Assembly: GCF_000384315.1 (NCBI RefSeq)
Contig: NZ_ARVW01000001.1
Span: forward strand, 6,386,157-6,450,156
Direction of reading: 5' to 3'
Source: Amycolatopsis nigrescens CSC17Ta-90
Lineage (GTDB): Bacteria; Actinomycetota; Actinomycetes; Mycobacteriales; Pseudonocardiaceae
Length of the DNA: 64,000 nt
Within the stretch, counting starts at the first letter, position 1; every line of letters begins with the position of its first letter. Positions 18,929 to 27,282 of this stretch are shown here, in pieces. The position numbers and the translations under genes were made by a program. Below the pieces are notes generated by a model, which was not told the DNA's origin, searched no databases, and worked only from the letters and a program-made list of their open reading frames with translations.

Positions 18929-20374
18929 GGTACTCAATGGCTCGACGGCTTTGTCTTGGCCGTGCAGCCGCTCGTCCCAGGCGGTCAGCACGTCCGCCGG
19001 GGTGCGCGGGCTGAGCAGGCTGCCCAGCAGGTAGGCCACCAGGCTCGCACCGAGGCCGTAGTAGATCGGTTCGTTCGCGTCCATCCCCTCGGTGATCATG
19101 GACACGATCACCACCACCGAACCGGTGACCATGGACGCCAGCGCCCCGGCCCTGGTGCCGCGCTTCCAGAGCAACGCGCCGAGGATGGCCACCAGCAGGC
19201 CGCCGACGAGCACGTTGTAGGCCACCGTCAGCGCGTTCACCACGTCGGTCACCACCATCGCGATCCCGATCGCGAGCACGCCGAGTACCAGCGTGGTCAA
19301 CCGGTTCCGGTTCACCGAGTCCGATTCGGACAGTCGGGAACCGTCCTTGCGGCGCAGTTTCCCGAGCAGGTCGTTGGTGCTCACCGTGGAGCAGGCGATC
19401 AGCGCGCCGCTCGCGGTGGACATCAGCGCGGACAGCGCCGCCGCCAGCACCAGCCCGCGCAGGCCAGTGGGCAGCAGGTCCTCGACCACGGTGGCGAACG
19501 CGTCCTGCGCGGAGGCCAGGCTCGGGTACAGCGCCTTCGCTGCGGTGCCGATCAGCGCCCCGGCCACCGCGTAGACCAGGCAGTAGACCCCGGCGAGGAT
19601 GCCGCCGCCGGTGGCAACGCGGGGAGTGCGCGCGGTGAACACCCGCTGCCAGATGTCCTGGCCGATCAGCAGCCCGAAGCCGTACACCAGGACATAGGTG
19701 AAGATCGTCTCGCCGCCGATGGCGGTGAAGGAGAAGTAGCTCGCGTCCAGCCGTTCGCCGATCCCCTCGAATCCGCCCGCCGAGCTGATCGCCACCGGCA
19801 GCAGGATGGCCAGCATGCCGATCATCATGATCACGAACTGGGCGATGTCGGTGAGCGTGATCGACCACATGCCGCCGAGCACCGAGTAGAGCACCACGAT
19901 CGACCCGCCGATCGCGATACCGGCCACGCTCGGCACGTCGAACAGCACCTTGAAGATCGTCGCGAAGGCCAGCGTCGAGGTGACCGTGAGCATCAGCGTG
20001 TAGACCCACATGACCACCCCGGAGATCGCCGTGGTGGAGCCGCCGTAGCGCAGATCCAGCATCTCGCCGACGGTGTACACGCGCAGTTTCACCAGCCGCC
20101 TGGCGAACACCGCGTGCAGCACCAGGATGCCGAGCCCGATGGTGATCACCAGCCAGGCGCCGGAGACGCCGTAGGTGTAGCCGAGCTTGACCCCGCCGAT
20201 GGTGGACGCGCCGCCGAGCACGACCGCGGACATCGTGCCGGAGTACATGAACCAGCCCAGCCGCCGGCCGGCCACCAGGTAGTCGGACCTGGTCTTGGCC
20301 AGCCGCAGCCCGGCCCAGCCGATCCCGATCATTCCGGCGATGTAGGCCGCGATCACCGCGAAGTCACCGGCCAC
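18923..20374 (-). CDS. Sodium:solute symporter (SSS family)
   Basis: 483 residues with 13 or so membrane helices. The family signature spans residues 30-60 ([19 protein letters not shown], then GGASTIGG) and the [26 protein letters not shown] region matches the Na+-binding helix of the LeuT-fold symporters. GTG start at 20374 with GGAGGA 5 nt upstream. It leads the catabolic operon below it and is divergent from the PucR regulator, so I infer uptake of the guanidino compound or arginine-related substrate that the operon degrades. The last codons and stop are provided by the palindromic repeat. Confidence 0.85.
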   Translation of the reverse strand: MAGDFAVIAAYIAGMIGIGWAGLRLAKTRSDYLVAGRRLGWFMYSGTMSAVVLGGASTIGGVKLGYTYGVSGAWLVITIGLGILVLHAVFARRLVKLRVYTVGEMLDLRYGGSTTAISGVVMWVYTLMLTVTSTLAFATIFKVLFDVPSVAGIAIGGSIVVLYSVLGGMWSITLTDIAQFVIMMIGMLAILLPVAISSAGGFEGIGERLDASYFSFTAIGGETIFTYVLVYGFGLLIGQDIWQRVFTARTPRVATGGGILAGVYCLVYAVAGALIGTAAKALYPSLASAQDAFATVVEDLLPTGLRGLVLAAALSALMSTASGALIACSTVSTNDLLGKLRRKDGSRLSESDSVNRNRLTTLVLGVLAIGIAMVVTDVVNALTVAYNVLVGGLLVAILGALLWKRGTRAGALASMVTGSVVVIVSMITEGMDANEPIYYGLGASLVAYLLGSLLSPRTPADVLTAWDERLHGQDKAVEPLSTS

Positions 20375-20430
20375 GGTGTCCTCCTCTTGTCCGGAGCTGT
20401 TCGGGCCACCGTAGGTTCGCTTTCCGCTCG

Positions 20431-20448
20431 CGGATTCTGGATAATCCG
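20431..20448. promoter_or_regulatory. Candidate PucR operator CGGATT-N6-AATCCG
   Basis: Perfect 6-bp inverted repeat (CGGATT CTGGAT AATCCG) in the 102-bp gap between the divergent symporter (start 20374) and PucR (start 20477) genes. The position suits a shared operator. Not experimentally known to me. Confidence 0.45.
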
Positions 20449-20476
20449 ACCAGTTTCGAGCCTGAATGGGGTCATA

Positions 20477-21994
20477 GTGACCACGAATCCCGAACCGGTC
20501 GTCACCGAGGTGAACGTGCCGCTACGTGCCGTCGCCGGCAACTCGGAGCTGGACCTGCGGGTGATCCCGGAGACCGTGCGTCCCGGCGCGCTCGACCAGC
20601 CGGTGCGCTGGGCGCACGTCAGCGAGCTGCGGGACCCAGCGCCCTACCTGCTCGGCGCGGAACTGCTGCTGACCGCCGGGGTGAACCTGCCGTCCGGGCC
20701 GCATGAGGTGGACGCCTACGTCCGTCGCCTGCGCGACAGCGGGATCACCGCGCTCGGCTTCGGGGTGACGCCGTCGCTGCACGAGCGGCTGCCCGACTCG
20801 CTGCGCCGCGCCTGCGCCCGGCACGGCCTGCCCCTGCTGGTCGCCCAGCCGAAGACCCCGTTCCTGGCGATCAGCCGGGCGGTCGCGGTCGCGATCGCCG
20901 AGGCGAACCAGCGGGAACAGCGCCGGGTCACCGAGGCGCGGGAGGCGCTCACCAGGGCGGCCGGCGACGGCCTCGGTGAGCTCGCCGGCACGCTCGCCGA
21001 CCGGCTGGACGGCTGGATCGCGCTGGTCGGCGCGGATGGTGAACTCGCCGTCGAACGCGGTGCGCCGACGCCGCTACCGGCGGAGGTGCGCGATCTGCTC
21101 GCCACCCTGCGCGGCGGCAGCGGTATCCGCACCGCCACCACCGAACTGGACGGCGGCGTTTTCGTGGTCGCGCAGCCGGTCTATCCGCAGGCCACCGCGT
21201 CGCAGCTGCTGGTGGCCGGGCGGACCCGGCGGTTCGACGGAACCGATCGGGTGATTCTCGCGGTCGGGGCCGCCCTGCTCGGCCTGGTCGCCACGGCGGG
21301 GCCGGACCTGGCGCGGCTCGGCGCCGCGGCCACCGGGCTGCTGCTTGGCCGGGCCGGCCAGGACCGGGTGCTGGCCGAGCTGCTGGTCGAGGGCGAATAC
21401 CGGGTGGTCGCGGGCGTTCCGTACCGGCGCGGCCCCGGCGCGACCGAGGCCGGGTACGACTGGTTGCGGGCGCGGCTGGGCACCCCGCTGGTCCGGCTCG
21501 GCGAGGACGGCGGCTTCACCGCGATCGTCGGCGCCGGCGTGGGCGATGCCCGCGGTGCCTGGCTGGACCAGCTGCGCGCGCACGGCTGGCTGGCCGTGGC
21601 CGGCGGCCCGGTGCGCGCGGACCGGCTGGTGGCCGCCGCCGGTGAGCTGGACGCGCTGCTGGCCAGGGCCAGGGCACTGCAACGGCCGGTGCGCGCGCAG
21701 ACCGGGCTCGGCCTCGCCGACGTGGTCGCGCCGGAGGCCGCCGTCGGGTTCGCGGCCAGGGTGCTGGCTCCGCTGCGTGAGCTCGATCGCACCCGCCCGG
21801 ACGCCAACCTGGTGCGTACCCTGCGCGCCTGGCTGGCCTGCCACGGCGGCTGGGACCGCACGGCCACCGCGCTTGGCGTGCACCGCAACAGCGTGCGGCA
21901 CCGCATCCGCCAGGTCGAGCGCGCGCTCGGGGTGGACCTGGCCGACCCGGAGACCAGGATGGAGCTGTGGTTCGCCCTGCGGTGGGAAGACTGA
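20477..21994 (+). CDS. PucR family transcriptional regulator
   Basis: 505 residues. The N-terminal purine-catabolism-type sensor region ends in the HGLPLLVAQPKTPFLAISRAV block, a typical PucR feature; a GAF-like middle follows; the C-terminal HTH_30 reads LVRTLRAWLACHGGWDRTATALGVHRNSVRHRIRQVERALG. GTG start at 20477 (MTTNPEPVVTEVNV) with GGGG 5-9 nt upstream; the frame is open far upstream but that part mirrors the opposite gene. Divergent from the symporter operon, which it probably controls, responding to the catabolic substrate. Confidence 0.85.
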   Translation: MTTNPEPVVTEVNVPLRAVAGNSELDLRVIPETVRPGALDQPVRWAHVSELRDPAPYLLGAELLLTAGVNLPSGPHEVDAYVRRLRDSGITALGFGVTPSLHERLPDSLRRACARHGLPLLVAQPKTPFLAISRAVAVAIAEANQREQRRVTEAREALTRAAGDGLGELAGTLADRLDGWIALVGADGELAVERGAPTPLPAEVRDLLATLRGGSGIRTATTELDGGVFVVAQPVYPQATASQLLVAGRTRRFDGTDRVILAVGAALLGLVATAGPDLARLGAAATGLLLGRAGQDRVLAELLVEGEYRVVAGVPYRRGPGATEAGYDWLRARLGTPLVRLGEDGGFTAIVGAGVGDARGAWLDQLRAHGWLAVAGGPVRADRLVAAAGELDALLARARALQRPVRAQTGLGLADVVAPEAAVGFAARVLAPLRELDRTRPDANLVRTLRAWLACHGGWDRTATALGVHRNSVRHRIRQVERALGVDLADPETRMELWFALRWED

Positions 21995-22049
21995 ACCGGG
22001 TTCGCGACCGTGTCAGGTCGTTCTCAGGAAACTGTGGCACCTTGATGAC

Positions 22050-22727
22050 GTGCGGATATTGGTAGTAGAAGACGAAGAGCCACTCGCCGAGGCGATCGCA
22101 CGCGGCCTGCGCCGGGAAGGCATGGCCGTTGACGTCGCGCTCAACGGTGACGACGGGCACGAGAAGGCCACCGTCACCCGCTACGACGTGGTGCTGCTGG
22201 ACCGCGACCTGCCCGGGATGTCCGGCGACGACCTCTGCAAGGAGATCGTCGCCTCCGGTGAGCTGACCAGGGTGCTGATGCTGACCGCGAGCGGCGCGGT
22301 CAGCGACCGGGTGTCCGGGCTGTCCCTCGGTGCGGACGACTACCTGGCCAAGCCGTTCGCCTTCCCCGAGCTGGTGGCCAGGGTGCGCGCGCTCGGCCGC
22401 CGGGCCACCCCGGCCGCGCCGCCGCTGCTCACCGCCGGTGACGTCCGGCTGGACCCGGCCAAGCGGACCGTGCGCCGCAGCAGCGGCCCGATCGAGCTGA
22501 CCCGCAAGGAGTTCGGCGTGCTCGAGGTGCTGCTCTCCGCGAACGGCTCGGTGGTCAGCAGCGAGGAGCTGCTGGAGCGGGTCTGGGACGAGAACGCGGA
22601 CCCGTTCACCACGACCGTGCGGGTCACCGTGATGACCCTGCGCAAGAAGCTGGGCGAGCCTGGGATCATCGAGACCGTGGTGGGTTCCGGTTACCGGGTG
22701 CCAGACTCGGGCACCAAAACGGGGTGA
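22050..22727 (+). CDS. OmpR-family response regulator, CutR-like
   Basis: 225 residues. Receiver domain with E8-D9 acidic pair and phospho-acceptor D51 (VVLLDRDLPG), T in MLTASG and K in YLAKPF; then a winged-helix DNA-binding domain ending VRVTVMTLRKKLG...GSGYRV. The LDRDLPG and TRVLMLTASG blocks are those of Streptomyces CutR as I remember it. GTG start at 22050 with only a weak ribosome site (AGGAAA). A direct repeat TCAGG at 22013 and 22024, 11 bp apart, lies just upstream and could be an autoregulatory site. The kinase gene overlaps its stop. Confidence 0.88.
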   Translation: MRILVVEDEEPLAEAIARGLRREGMAVDVALNGDDGHEKATVTRYDVVLLDRDLPGMSGDDLCKEIVASGELTRVLMLTASGAVSDRVSGLSLGADDYLAKPFAFPELVARVRALGRRATPAAPPLLTAGDVRLDPAKRTVRRSSGPIELTRKEFGVLEVLLSANGSVVSSEELLERVWDENADPFTTTVRVTVMTLRKKLGEPGIIETVVGSGYRVPDSGTKTG

Positions 22728-23890
22728 GGCGCCCCCCGGGGTTGTTTCCCGCGCGCAGCCTGCGTGCGCGGATCACGTTGCTGGCCACGGCACTGGCCGC
22801 CGGGGTCAGCCTGGTGCTGCTCTGGCTGGCCTGGTCGCTGGTCGGCGACTCGGTGGCCGCGGTGCCCCAGCTGCCATCGGGCACCCCGGTGCGGGTGGAC
22901 GGCGTGGACGTGGACGCTTCGGTGCTCGCCGAGCACCTGCGCCAGCACGCCAGGGACAAGGTGCTGGTGGCGGGCGCGATCGCGTTCTGCTTCGTGGTCG
23001 CGGCCACCGCCATCCTGTCCTGGACGCTGACCTCGCGGGTGCTGCGGCCGTTGCGGGACATCACCGGCACCGCCCGGCGGCTGTCCGTGGAGTCGATGGG
23101 GGAGCGCATCGGCGAACTGAGCTCCACCGGCGAGCTGGCCGAGCTGGCCGGCACCTTCGACGCGATGCTGGACCGGCTGCAGGCCGCTTTCGAGGCGCAG
23201 CGCCATTTCGTCGCCAATGCCAGCCACGAGCTGCGCACCCCGCTTTCGGTGATCCGCACCGAGCTGGACGTGACCCTGTCCGACGACCAGGCCGACGAGG
23301 CCGAGCTGCGCCGGATGGCGGCGGTGGTGCGCGACGCCACCGGCCGGGCCGGTCAGCTGGTCGAGTCGCTGCTGCTGCTGGCCCGCACGGACGGCGCCGG
23401 GCTGGTGCTGACCGAGCCGGTGGATCTGGCCGCGGTGGTGGCCAGCGCGTGGCGCGCGGTGCGCGACGAGGCCGAGGACCGCGGGATCCGGGCCGAGTTC
23501 CACACCGTGGCGGCCCCGTCGATCGGCGACCCGGCGCTGCTCGAGCGGGTGGCCGGCAACCTGCTGGAGAACGCCGTCCGGCACAACGTGACCGGCGGCT
23601 GGCTCGAGGTGCGCACCGAGGCCGACGCGCGCTGGTCGATGCTGCGGGTCCGGTCCTCCGGCGGCCTGATCGATCCGGCCGCGGTGGCCGAGCTGTTCGA
23701 ACCGTTCCGCCGGGCCGGGGTGGCGCGCACCGCGCGTTCCGGTGCCGGGCTGGGGCTGTCCATCGTGCGGGCCGCGGTGCACGCGCACGGCGGCGCGGTG
23801 GCGGCGGAGCCCGTGGTCGGCGGGGGGCTTTCGGTGGTCGTCCGGCTGCCCGCGCTGCCGGAGCCGGCGACGGCGGCTACGTTGCGGTAA
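22724..23890 (+). CDS. Sensor histidine kinase, CutS-like
   Basis: 388 residues. Helix 1 at about 15-37, an outside loop of about 45 residues (DSVAAVPQLP onward), helix 2 at about 88-108, HAMP, then HisKA with the phospho-His in FVANASHELRTPLS (about 168) and an HATPase domain with NLLENAVRHN and SGAGLGLSIV. The outside loop contains no cysteine; I recall a conserved cysteine pair in Streptomyces CutS, so sensing may differ. GTG start overlaps the regulator stop (GTGA). Confidence 0.87.
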   Translation: MRRPPGLFPARSLRARITLLATALAAGVSLVLLWLAWSLVGDSVAAVPQLPSGTPVRVDGVDVDASVLAEHLRQHARDKVLVAGAIAFCFVVAATAILSWTLTSRVLRPLRDITGTARRLSVESMGERIGELSSTGELAELAGTFDAMLDRLQAAFEAQRHFVANASHELRTPLSVIRTELDVTLSDDQADEAELRRMAAVVRDATGRAGQLVESLLLLARTDGAGLVLTEPVDLAAVVASAWRAVRDEAEDRGIRAEFHTVAAPSIGDPALLERVAGNLLENAVRHNVTGGWLEVRTEADARWSMLRVRSSGGLIDPAAVAELFEPFRRAGVARTARSGAGLGLSIVRAAVHAHGGAVAAEPVVGGGLSVVVRLPALPEPATAATLR

Positions 23891-24714
23891 TGGTCCCTGC
23901 CATCGAGCTCAACAACGGCGTCCGGATGCCCACCCTCGGTTTCGGCGTCTACAAGATCAGCGACGAAGAGGTCGAGCGCGCCGTGCGTGCGGCCGTGGAG
24001 GCCGGTTACCGCAGCATCGACACCGCGACGCTCTACCGCAACGAGCGCGGGGTCGGGTCCGCGGTGCGGGCCAGTGGCCTGCCGCGCGAGGAGCTGTTCG
24101 TCACCACCAAGCTGTGGAACACCGAGCACGGCCACGACCAGGCGCTGCGGGCGTTCGACACCAGCCTGCGCGAGCTGGGCCTGGACTACGTGGACCTCTA
24201 CCTGATCCACTGGCCGGTGCCGAGCGAAGACCGCTACGTGGAGACCTGGCGGGCGCTGGAGAAGATCCTCGCCGACGGCAGGGCGCGGGCGATCGGGGTG
24301 TCGAACTTCAAGCAGTCGCACCTGCGGCGGCTGCTGGACGAGACCGACGTGGTGCCCGCGGTGAACCAGGTGGAGCTGCATCCGAAGCTGCAGCAGCCGG
24401 AGCTGCGCGGGTTCCACCAGGAGCACGGGATCGTCACCGAGGCGTGGGCCCCGCTGGCACGTGGCGGGGACCTGCTGGGCGAGCAGGTGATCCGCACCGT
24501 GGCCGCCAAGCACGGCAAGTCCCCGGCTCAGGCGGTGCTTCGCTGGCACCTCGAGATGGGCCATGTGGTGATCCCGAAATCCGTTACCCCGCAACGGATC
24601 GCCGAGAACATCGAGGTGTTCGACTTCGAGCTGGACAGCCAGGACATCGCCGCCATCGCGACCCTGGAGTGCGGCGGCCGCACCGGCGCGGACCCGGACG
24701 AACTCGGCCTGTAG
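23890..24714 (+). CDS. Aldo/keto reductase
   Basis: 274 residues, AKR5-like (2,5-diketogluconate reductase type). Catalytic tetrad visible: Asp and Tyr in SIDTATLYRNE, Lys in VTTKLWN, His in YLIHWP; the NADPH site includes IPKSVTPQRIAEN. Its ATG shares a base with the kinase stop (TAATG), so it is co-translated with the two-component system; this suggests it belongs to the stress output or is simply carried on the same transcript. Substrate unknown. Confidence 0.87.
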   Translation: MVPAIELNNGVRMPTLGFGVYKISDEEVERAVRAAVEAGYRSIDTATLYRNERGVGSAVRASGLPREELFVTTKLWNTEHGHDQALRAFDTSLRELGLDYVDLYLIHWPVPSEDRYVETWRALEKILADGRARAIGVSNFKQSHLRRLLDETDVVPAVNQVELHPKLQQPELRGFHQEHGIVTEAWAPLARGGDLLGEQVIRTVAAKHGKSPAQAVLRWHLEMGHVVIPKSVTPQRIAENIEVFDFELDSQDIAAIATLECGGRTGADPDELGL

Positions 24715-24721
24715 CAACTAT

Positions 24722-24748
24722 GTAGCACAATTCTGAAGATTGAGCTAC
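24722..24748. promoter_or_regulatory. Candidate operator of the toxin-antitoxin pair
   Basis: Inverted repeat with 10-bp arms and one mismatch: GTAGCACAAT, 7-bp spacer, ATTGAGCTAC. It is 10 bp before the antitoxin GTG, where type II antitoxins usually bind to repress their own operon. Confidence 0.5.
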
Positions 24749-24757
24749 GATACCGGG

Positions 24758-25042
24758 GTGGACACCGAGCTGATCGGCCAGCGCGAGCTGCGCAACGACA
24801 ACGCGGAAATCATGCGCCGGGTCGAGGCAGGTGAGAGCTTCACCGTGACGCGCAACGGAAAGCCGATCGCCGACCTGGTGCCGCACCACCGTGTCGTCGA
24901 GGTGCCGCGCGGGGTTTCCGCCGGTGAGCTGGTCGGGATCCTCCAGGCCCTGCCGCCGATCGACGTCGACCAGTGGCGGCGGGAGCGGGAAGAGGACGAC
25001 CTGGTCTTCGGGCCGGACGACGTCGGAGAGGGCGCCGGGTGA
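24758..25042 (+). CDS. Phd/YefM family antitoxin
   Basis: 94 residues. The N-terminal DNA-binding fold is recognisable: GQRELRNDNAEIMRRVEAGESFTVTRNGKPIADLVPH. The C-terminal part, rich in acidic residues (EREEDDLVFGPDDVGEG), would wrap the toxin. I chose GTG at 24758; a TTG at 24740 falls inside the probable operator. Its TGA overlaps the toxin GTG. Confidence 0.85.
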   Translation: MDTELIGQRELRNDNAEIMRRVEAGESFTVTRNGKPIADLVPHHRVVEVPRGVSAGELVGILQALPPIDVDQWRREREEDDLVFGPDDVGEGAG

Positions 25043-25434
25043 GCGGCAGGGTCCTGTTCGACACCTCGGTGATCATCGACTCCGCCGGTGTCCGGCTCGG
25101 CTCGTTCAGCGACGCGGAGCCGGTGGTGAGCGCGGTGACCGTCGCCGAACTGGCCTACGGCCTCGACACGCGTGACCCGATCGAGCGGCACAACCGGCTG
25201 GAGCGCTACCACGCCGTGCTCGACCGGATGGCCGTGCTGGCCTTCGACAAACCGGCCGCCACCTTCTACGGCACCCTCGCGGCACTGGTCCGGCAGTCCG
25301 GCCGCGATCCGCGGCCGCGGCGGATGGACCTGCAGATCGCCGCGACCGCCGTCGCGCACCGGATCCCGGTCGTCACCCGCAACGGCAAGGACTTCGCCGG
25401 CCTGGAGCGGCTTCTTCAGGTGATCGCCGTCTAG
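25039..25434 (+). CDS. PIN domain toxin (VapC family ribonuclease)
   Basis: 131 residues. The four acidic residues of the PIN active site are present: D8 (LFDTSV), E37 (VAELAYG), D97 (RRMDLQIAATA) and D118 (RNGKDF). VapC toxins cut tRNA or rRNA. GTG start overlaps the antitoxin stop by 3 bp (GTGA). The stop overlaps the end of the convergent AraC gene by 4 bp. Confidence 0.88.
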   Translation: MSGRVLFDTSVIIDSAGVRLGSFSDAEPVVSAVTVAELAYGLDTRDPIERHNRLERYHAVLDRMAVLAFDKPAATFYGTLAALVRQSGRDPRPRRMDLQIAATAVAHRIPVVTRNGKDFAGLERLLQVIAV

Positions 25435-26366
25435 CCGGTGCGCACCGTGCTCGGCCGTACGCCGCGTACGCGTTTGAAGGCCGCGCTGAACGCGAAGCCG
25501 TCCGCGTAACCGACCTTGGCCGCCACCGCGGCCACCGTCGCGTCCTCGTGGCGCAGCAGGTCCGCCGCCAGGGTCATCCGCCAGCCGGTCAGGTAGGACA
25601 GCGGTGGTTCCCCGACCAGCTCGGTGAACCGCTTCGCCAGCGTGGCACGGGAGACGCCGGCTTCGGCGGCCAGCGCGGCCACCGTCCACGGCCGCGCCGG
25701 AGCGTCGTGCACCGCGCGCAGCACGGTGCCCACCACCGGATCGCCGAGCGCGCGGTACCAGGCGGGCGGCTCCGCCTCCGGCCGGTCGAACCAGTCCCGC
25801 AGGGTGGCCACCAGCAGCAGGTCGAGCAGGCGGTCCAGGATCACCTGCTGGCCGGGCCGGTCGGCGGCGATCTCGCGGGCGAGCAGCTCGAACTCCGGGC
25901 ACGGCGTGCCGTCCGCCGGCACCACCAGTATCGGCGGCAACGCGGCGAGCAGCCGGTCGCAGACCACCCCGGACGCGCGGCAGGCGCCGACCAGCATGGT
26001 GGACGTGCCGCCGCCGGAAGGGCTGCCCCAGCTGCGCGGGCCGAGCCGGTTCCGCTCGCTCAGGTCCTCCCCGGTTTCGGTGCTGGTGCACCGATCGGGC
26101 CCGTACACGACGATCGTGGGCTCGCTGCCGGGCCGGTCGGTGAGCACGAACGGTGCCGGCCCGCGCACCAGCGCGACGTCGCCTTGGAGCAGCGAGATGG
26201 GCTCCGCGTCCTGCCCGATGAGCCAGCCGTCGCCGCACATCATCGCGCACATGCTCAGCTCGGCGTCGTGGGCGAAGCGCATCGACCATGGCGGCGAAAG
26301 CACGGACCGGCCGAACATCGCACTGTCGGCGCGGATCCCGCGGAGGAGATCAGCGAAGGCGTCCAC
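25431..26366 (-). CDS. AraC family regulator with cupin sensor domain
   Basis: 311 residues. N-terminal AraC-type cupin (residues about 1-180, with WLIGQ and LQGDVALVRGPAPF), then two HTH motifs at the C-terminus: WTVAALAAEAGVSRATLAKRF and ATVAAVAAKVGYADGFAFSA, followed by the KRVRGVRPS tail. GTG start at 26366 with a weak ribosome site. Divergent from the NmrA-type gene, whose expression it probably controls; such pairs are common in actinomycetes and proteobacteria. Confidence 0.87.
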   Translation of the reverse strand: MDAFADLLRGIRADSAMFGRSVLSPPWSMRFAHDAELSMCAMMCGDGWLIGQDAEPISLLQGDVALVRGPAPFVLTDRPGSEPTIVVYGPDRCTSTETGEDLSERNRLGPRSWGSPSGGGTSTMLVGACRASGVVCDRLLAALPPILVVPADGTPCPEFELLAREIAADRPGQQVILDRLLDLLLVATLRDWFDRPEAEPPAWYRALGDPVVGTVLRAVHDAPARPWTVAALAAEAGVSRATLAKRFTELVGEPPLSYLTGWRMTLAADLLRHEDATVAAVAAKVGYADGFAFSAAFKRVRGVRPSTVRTG

Positions 26367-26381
26367 CCCGGCAGCTTAGAC

Positions 26382-26410
26382 GATTGGACATCGAATCCAG
26401 CTTTCCAATC
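26382..26410. promoter_or_regulatory. Candidate operator between the AraC and NmrA genes
   Basis: GATTGGA at 26382-26388 and its exact complement TCCAATC at 26404-26410, in the 80-bp divergent gap. Likely AraC-family binding site or part of one; inference from symmetry and position only. Confidence 0.4.
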
Positions 26411-26446
26411 ATGGAACGTCCAGTCGCGCACCGGTTGACTGGGCCC

Positions 26447-27250
26447 ATGACCGAACAACCGATCCTGGTCCTCGGGGCCACCGGCAAGACCGGCCGCCGG
26501 GTGGCCGACCGGCTCCGCGCCGACGGGCAGCGGGTCCGCGCGGCCTCCCGTTCCGGCGAGACCCGCTTCGACTGGACCGAACCGTCCACTTGGGACAGTG
26601 CACTGTCCGGGGTGCGGGCGGCCTTTCTGGTCGCGCCGGAGGACGAACCCGGCGTGCCGCCCGAGTTCGTCCGGCGCGCCGCAGAACACGGTGTCCCGCG
26701 GCTGGTCCTGCTCTCCGCACGCGGGGTGGAGGAGCTTGGCGACGACGCCCTGCTCGCCGCCGAGCACGCGGTTCGCGGGTCCGGCGCCGAGTGGACGATC
26801 CTGCGGCCGAGCTGGTTCGACCAGAACTTCGACGAGGGCATGTTCCGGCCCGCGCTGCTGGCCGGTGAGCTGGTGCTGCCGGTGGGGGACGGGCTGGAGC
26901 CGTTCATCGACGCCGGCGACATCGCCGACGTGGCCGTCGCCGCGCTGACCGGCGACGGGCACGCGGGCCGGACCTACGAGCTGACCGGTCCGCGTGCGCT
27001 GTCCTTCGCCGAAGCTGTCGGGCTCATCGCCTCCGCGTCCGGCCGGCCGATCCGCTTCACCGACCTGCCGGCCGAGCAGTTCGCAGCCGCCCAGCTGGCC
27101 GACGGTGTGCCCAAGGAAGCCGTCGACCTGCTGACCGAGCTGTTCGAGACGATCCGCCTCAGCCGCAACGCCGCCGTCACCGACGACGTCCGCCACGTCC
27201 TCGGCCGCCCGCCCCGCGACTTCACCACCTACGCCACCACCTGGCGCTGA
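26447..27250 (+). CDS. NmrA-like NAD(P)H-binding oxidoreductase
   Basis: 267 residues. Rossmann motif LGATGKTGRRVADRL at the N-terminus, then RPSWFDQNF and the DIADVAVAAL block typical of atypical short-chain dehydrogenases related to NmrA and quinone-dependent azoreductase-like proteins. No YxxxK catalytic pair is obvious, so it may sense redox cofactor or act on quinones. Start ATG at 26447; the ribosome site is poor, and a leaderless or short-leader transcript is possible. Divergent from an AraC regulator. Confidence 0.82.
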   Translation: MTEQPILVLGATGKTGRRVADRLRADGQRVRAASRSGETRFDWTEPSTWDSALSGVRAAFLVAPEDEPGVPPEFVRRAAEHGVPRLVLLSARGVEELGDDALLAAEHAVRGSGAEWTILRPSWFDQNFDEGMFRPALLAGELVLPVGDGLEPFIDAGDIADVAVAALTGDGHAGRTYELTGPRALSFAEAVGLIASASGRPIRFTDLPAEQFAAAQLADGVPKEAVDLLTELFETIRLSRNAAVTDDVRHVLGRPPRDFTTYATTWR

Positions 27251-27282
27251 CCCCCTGCCAACCGTCCTTGGCCAGACGCGGG

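Noticed and set aside
18794..20476. Upstream extension of the PucR frame over the symporter gene
   Set aside because: Product is low complexity, antisense to a clear symporter, and the conserved PucR part starts at 20477.
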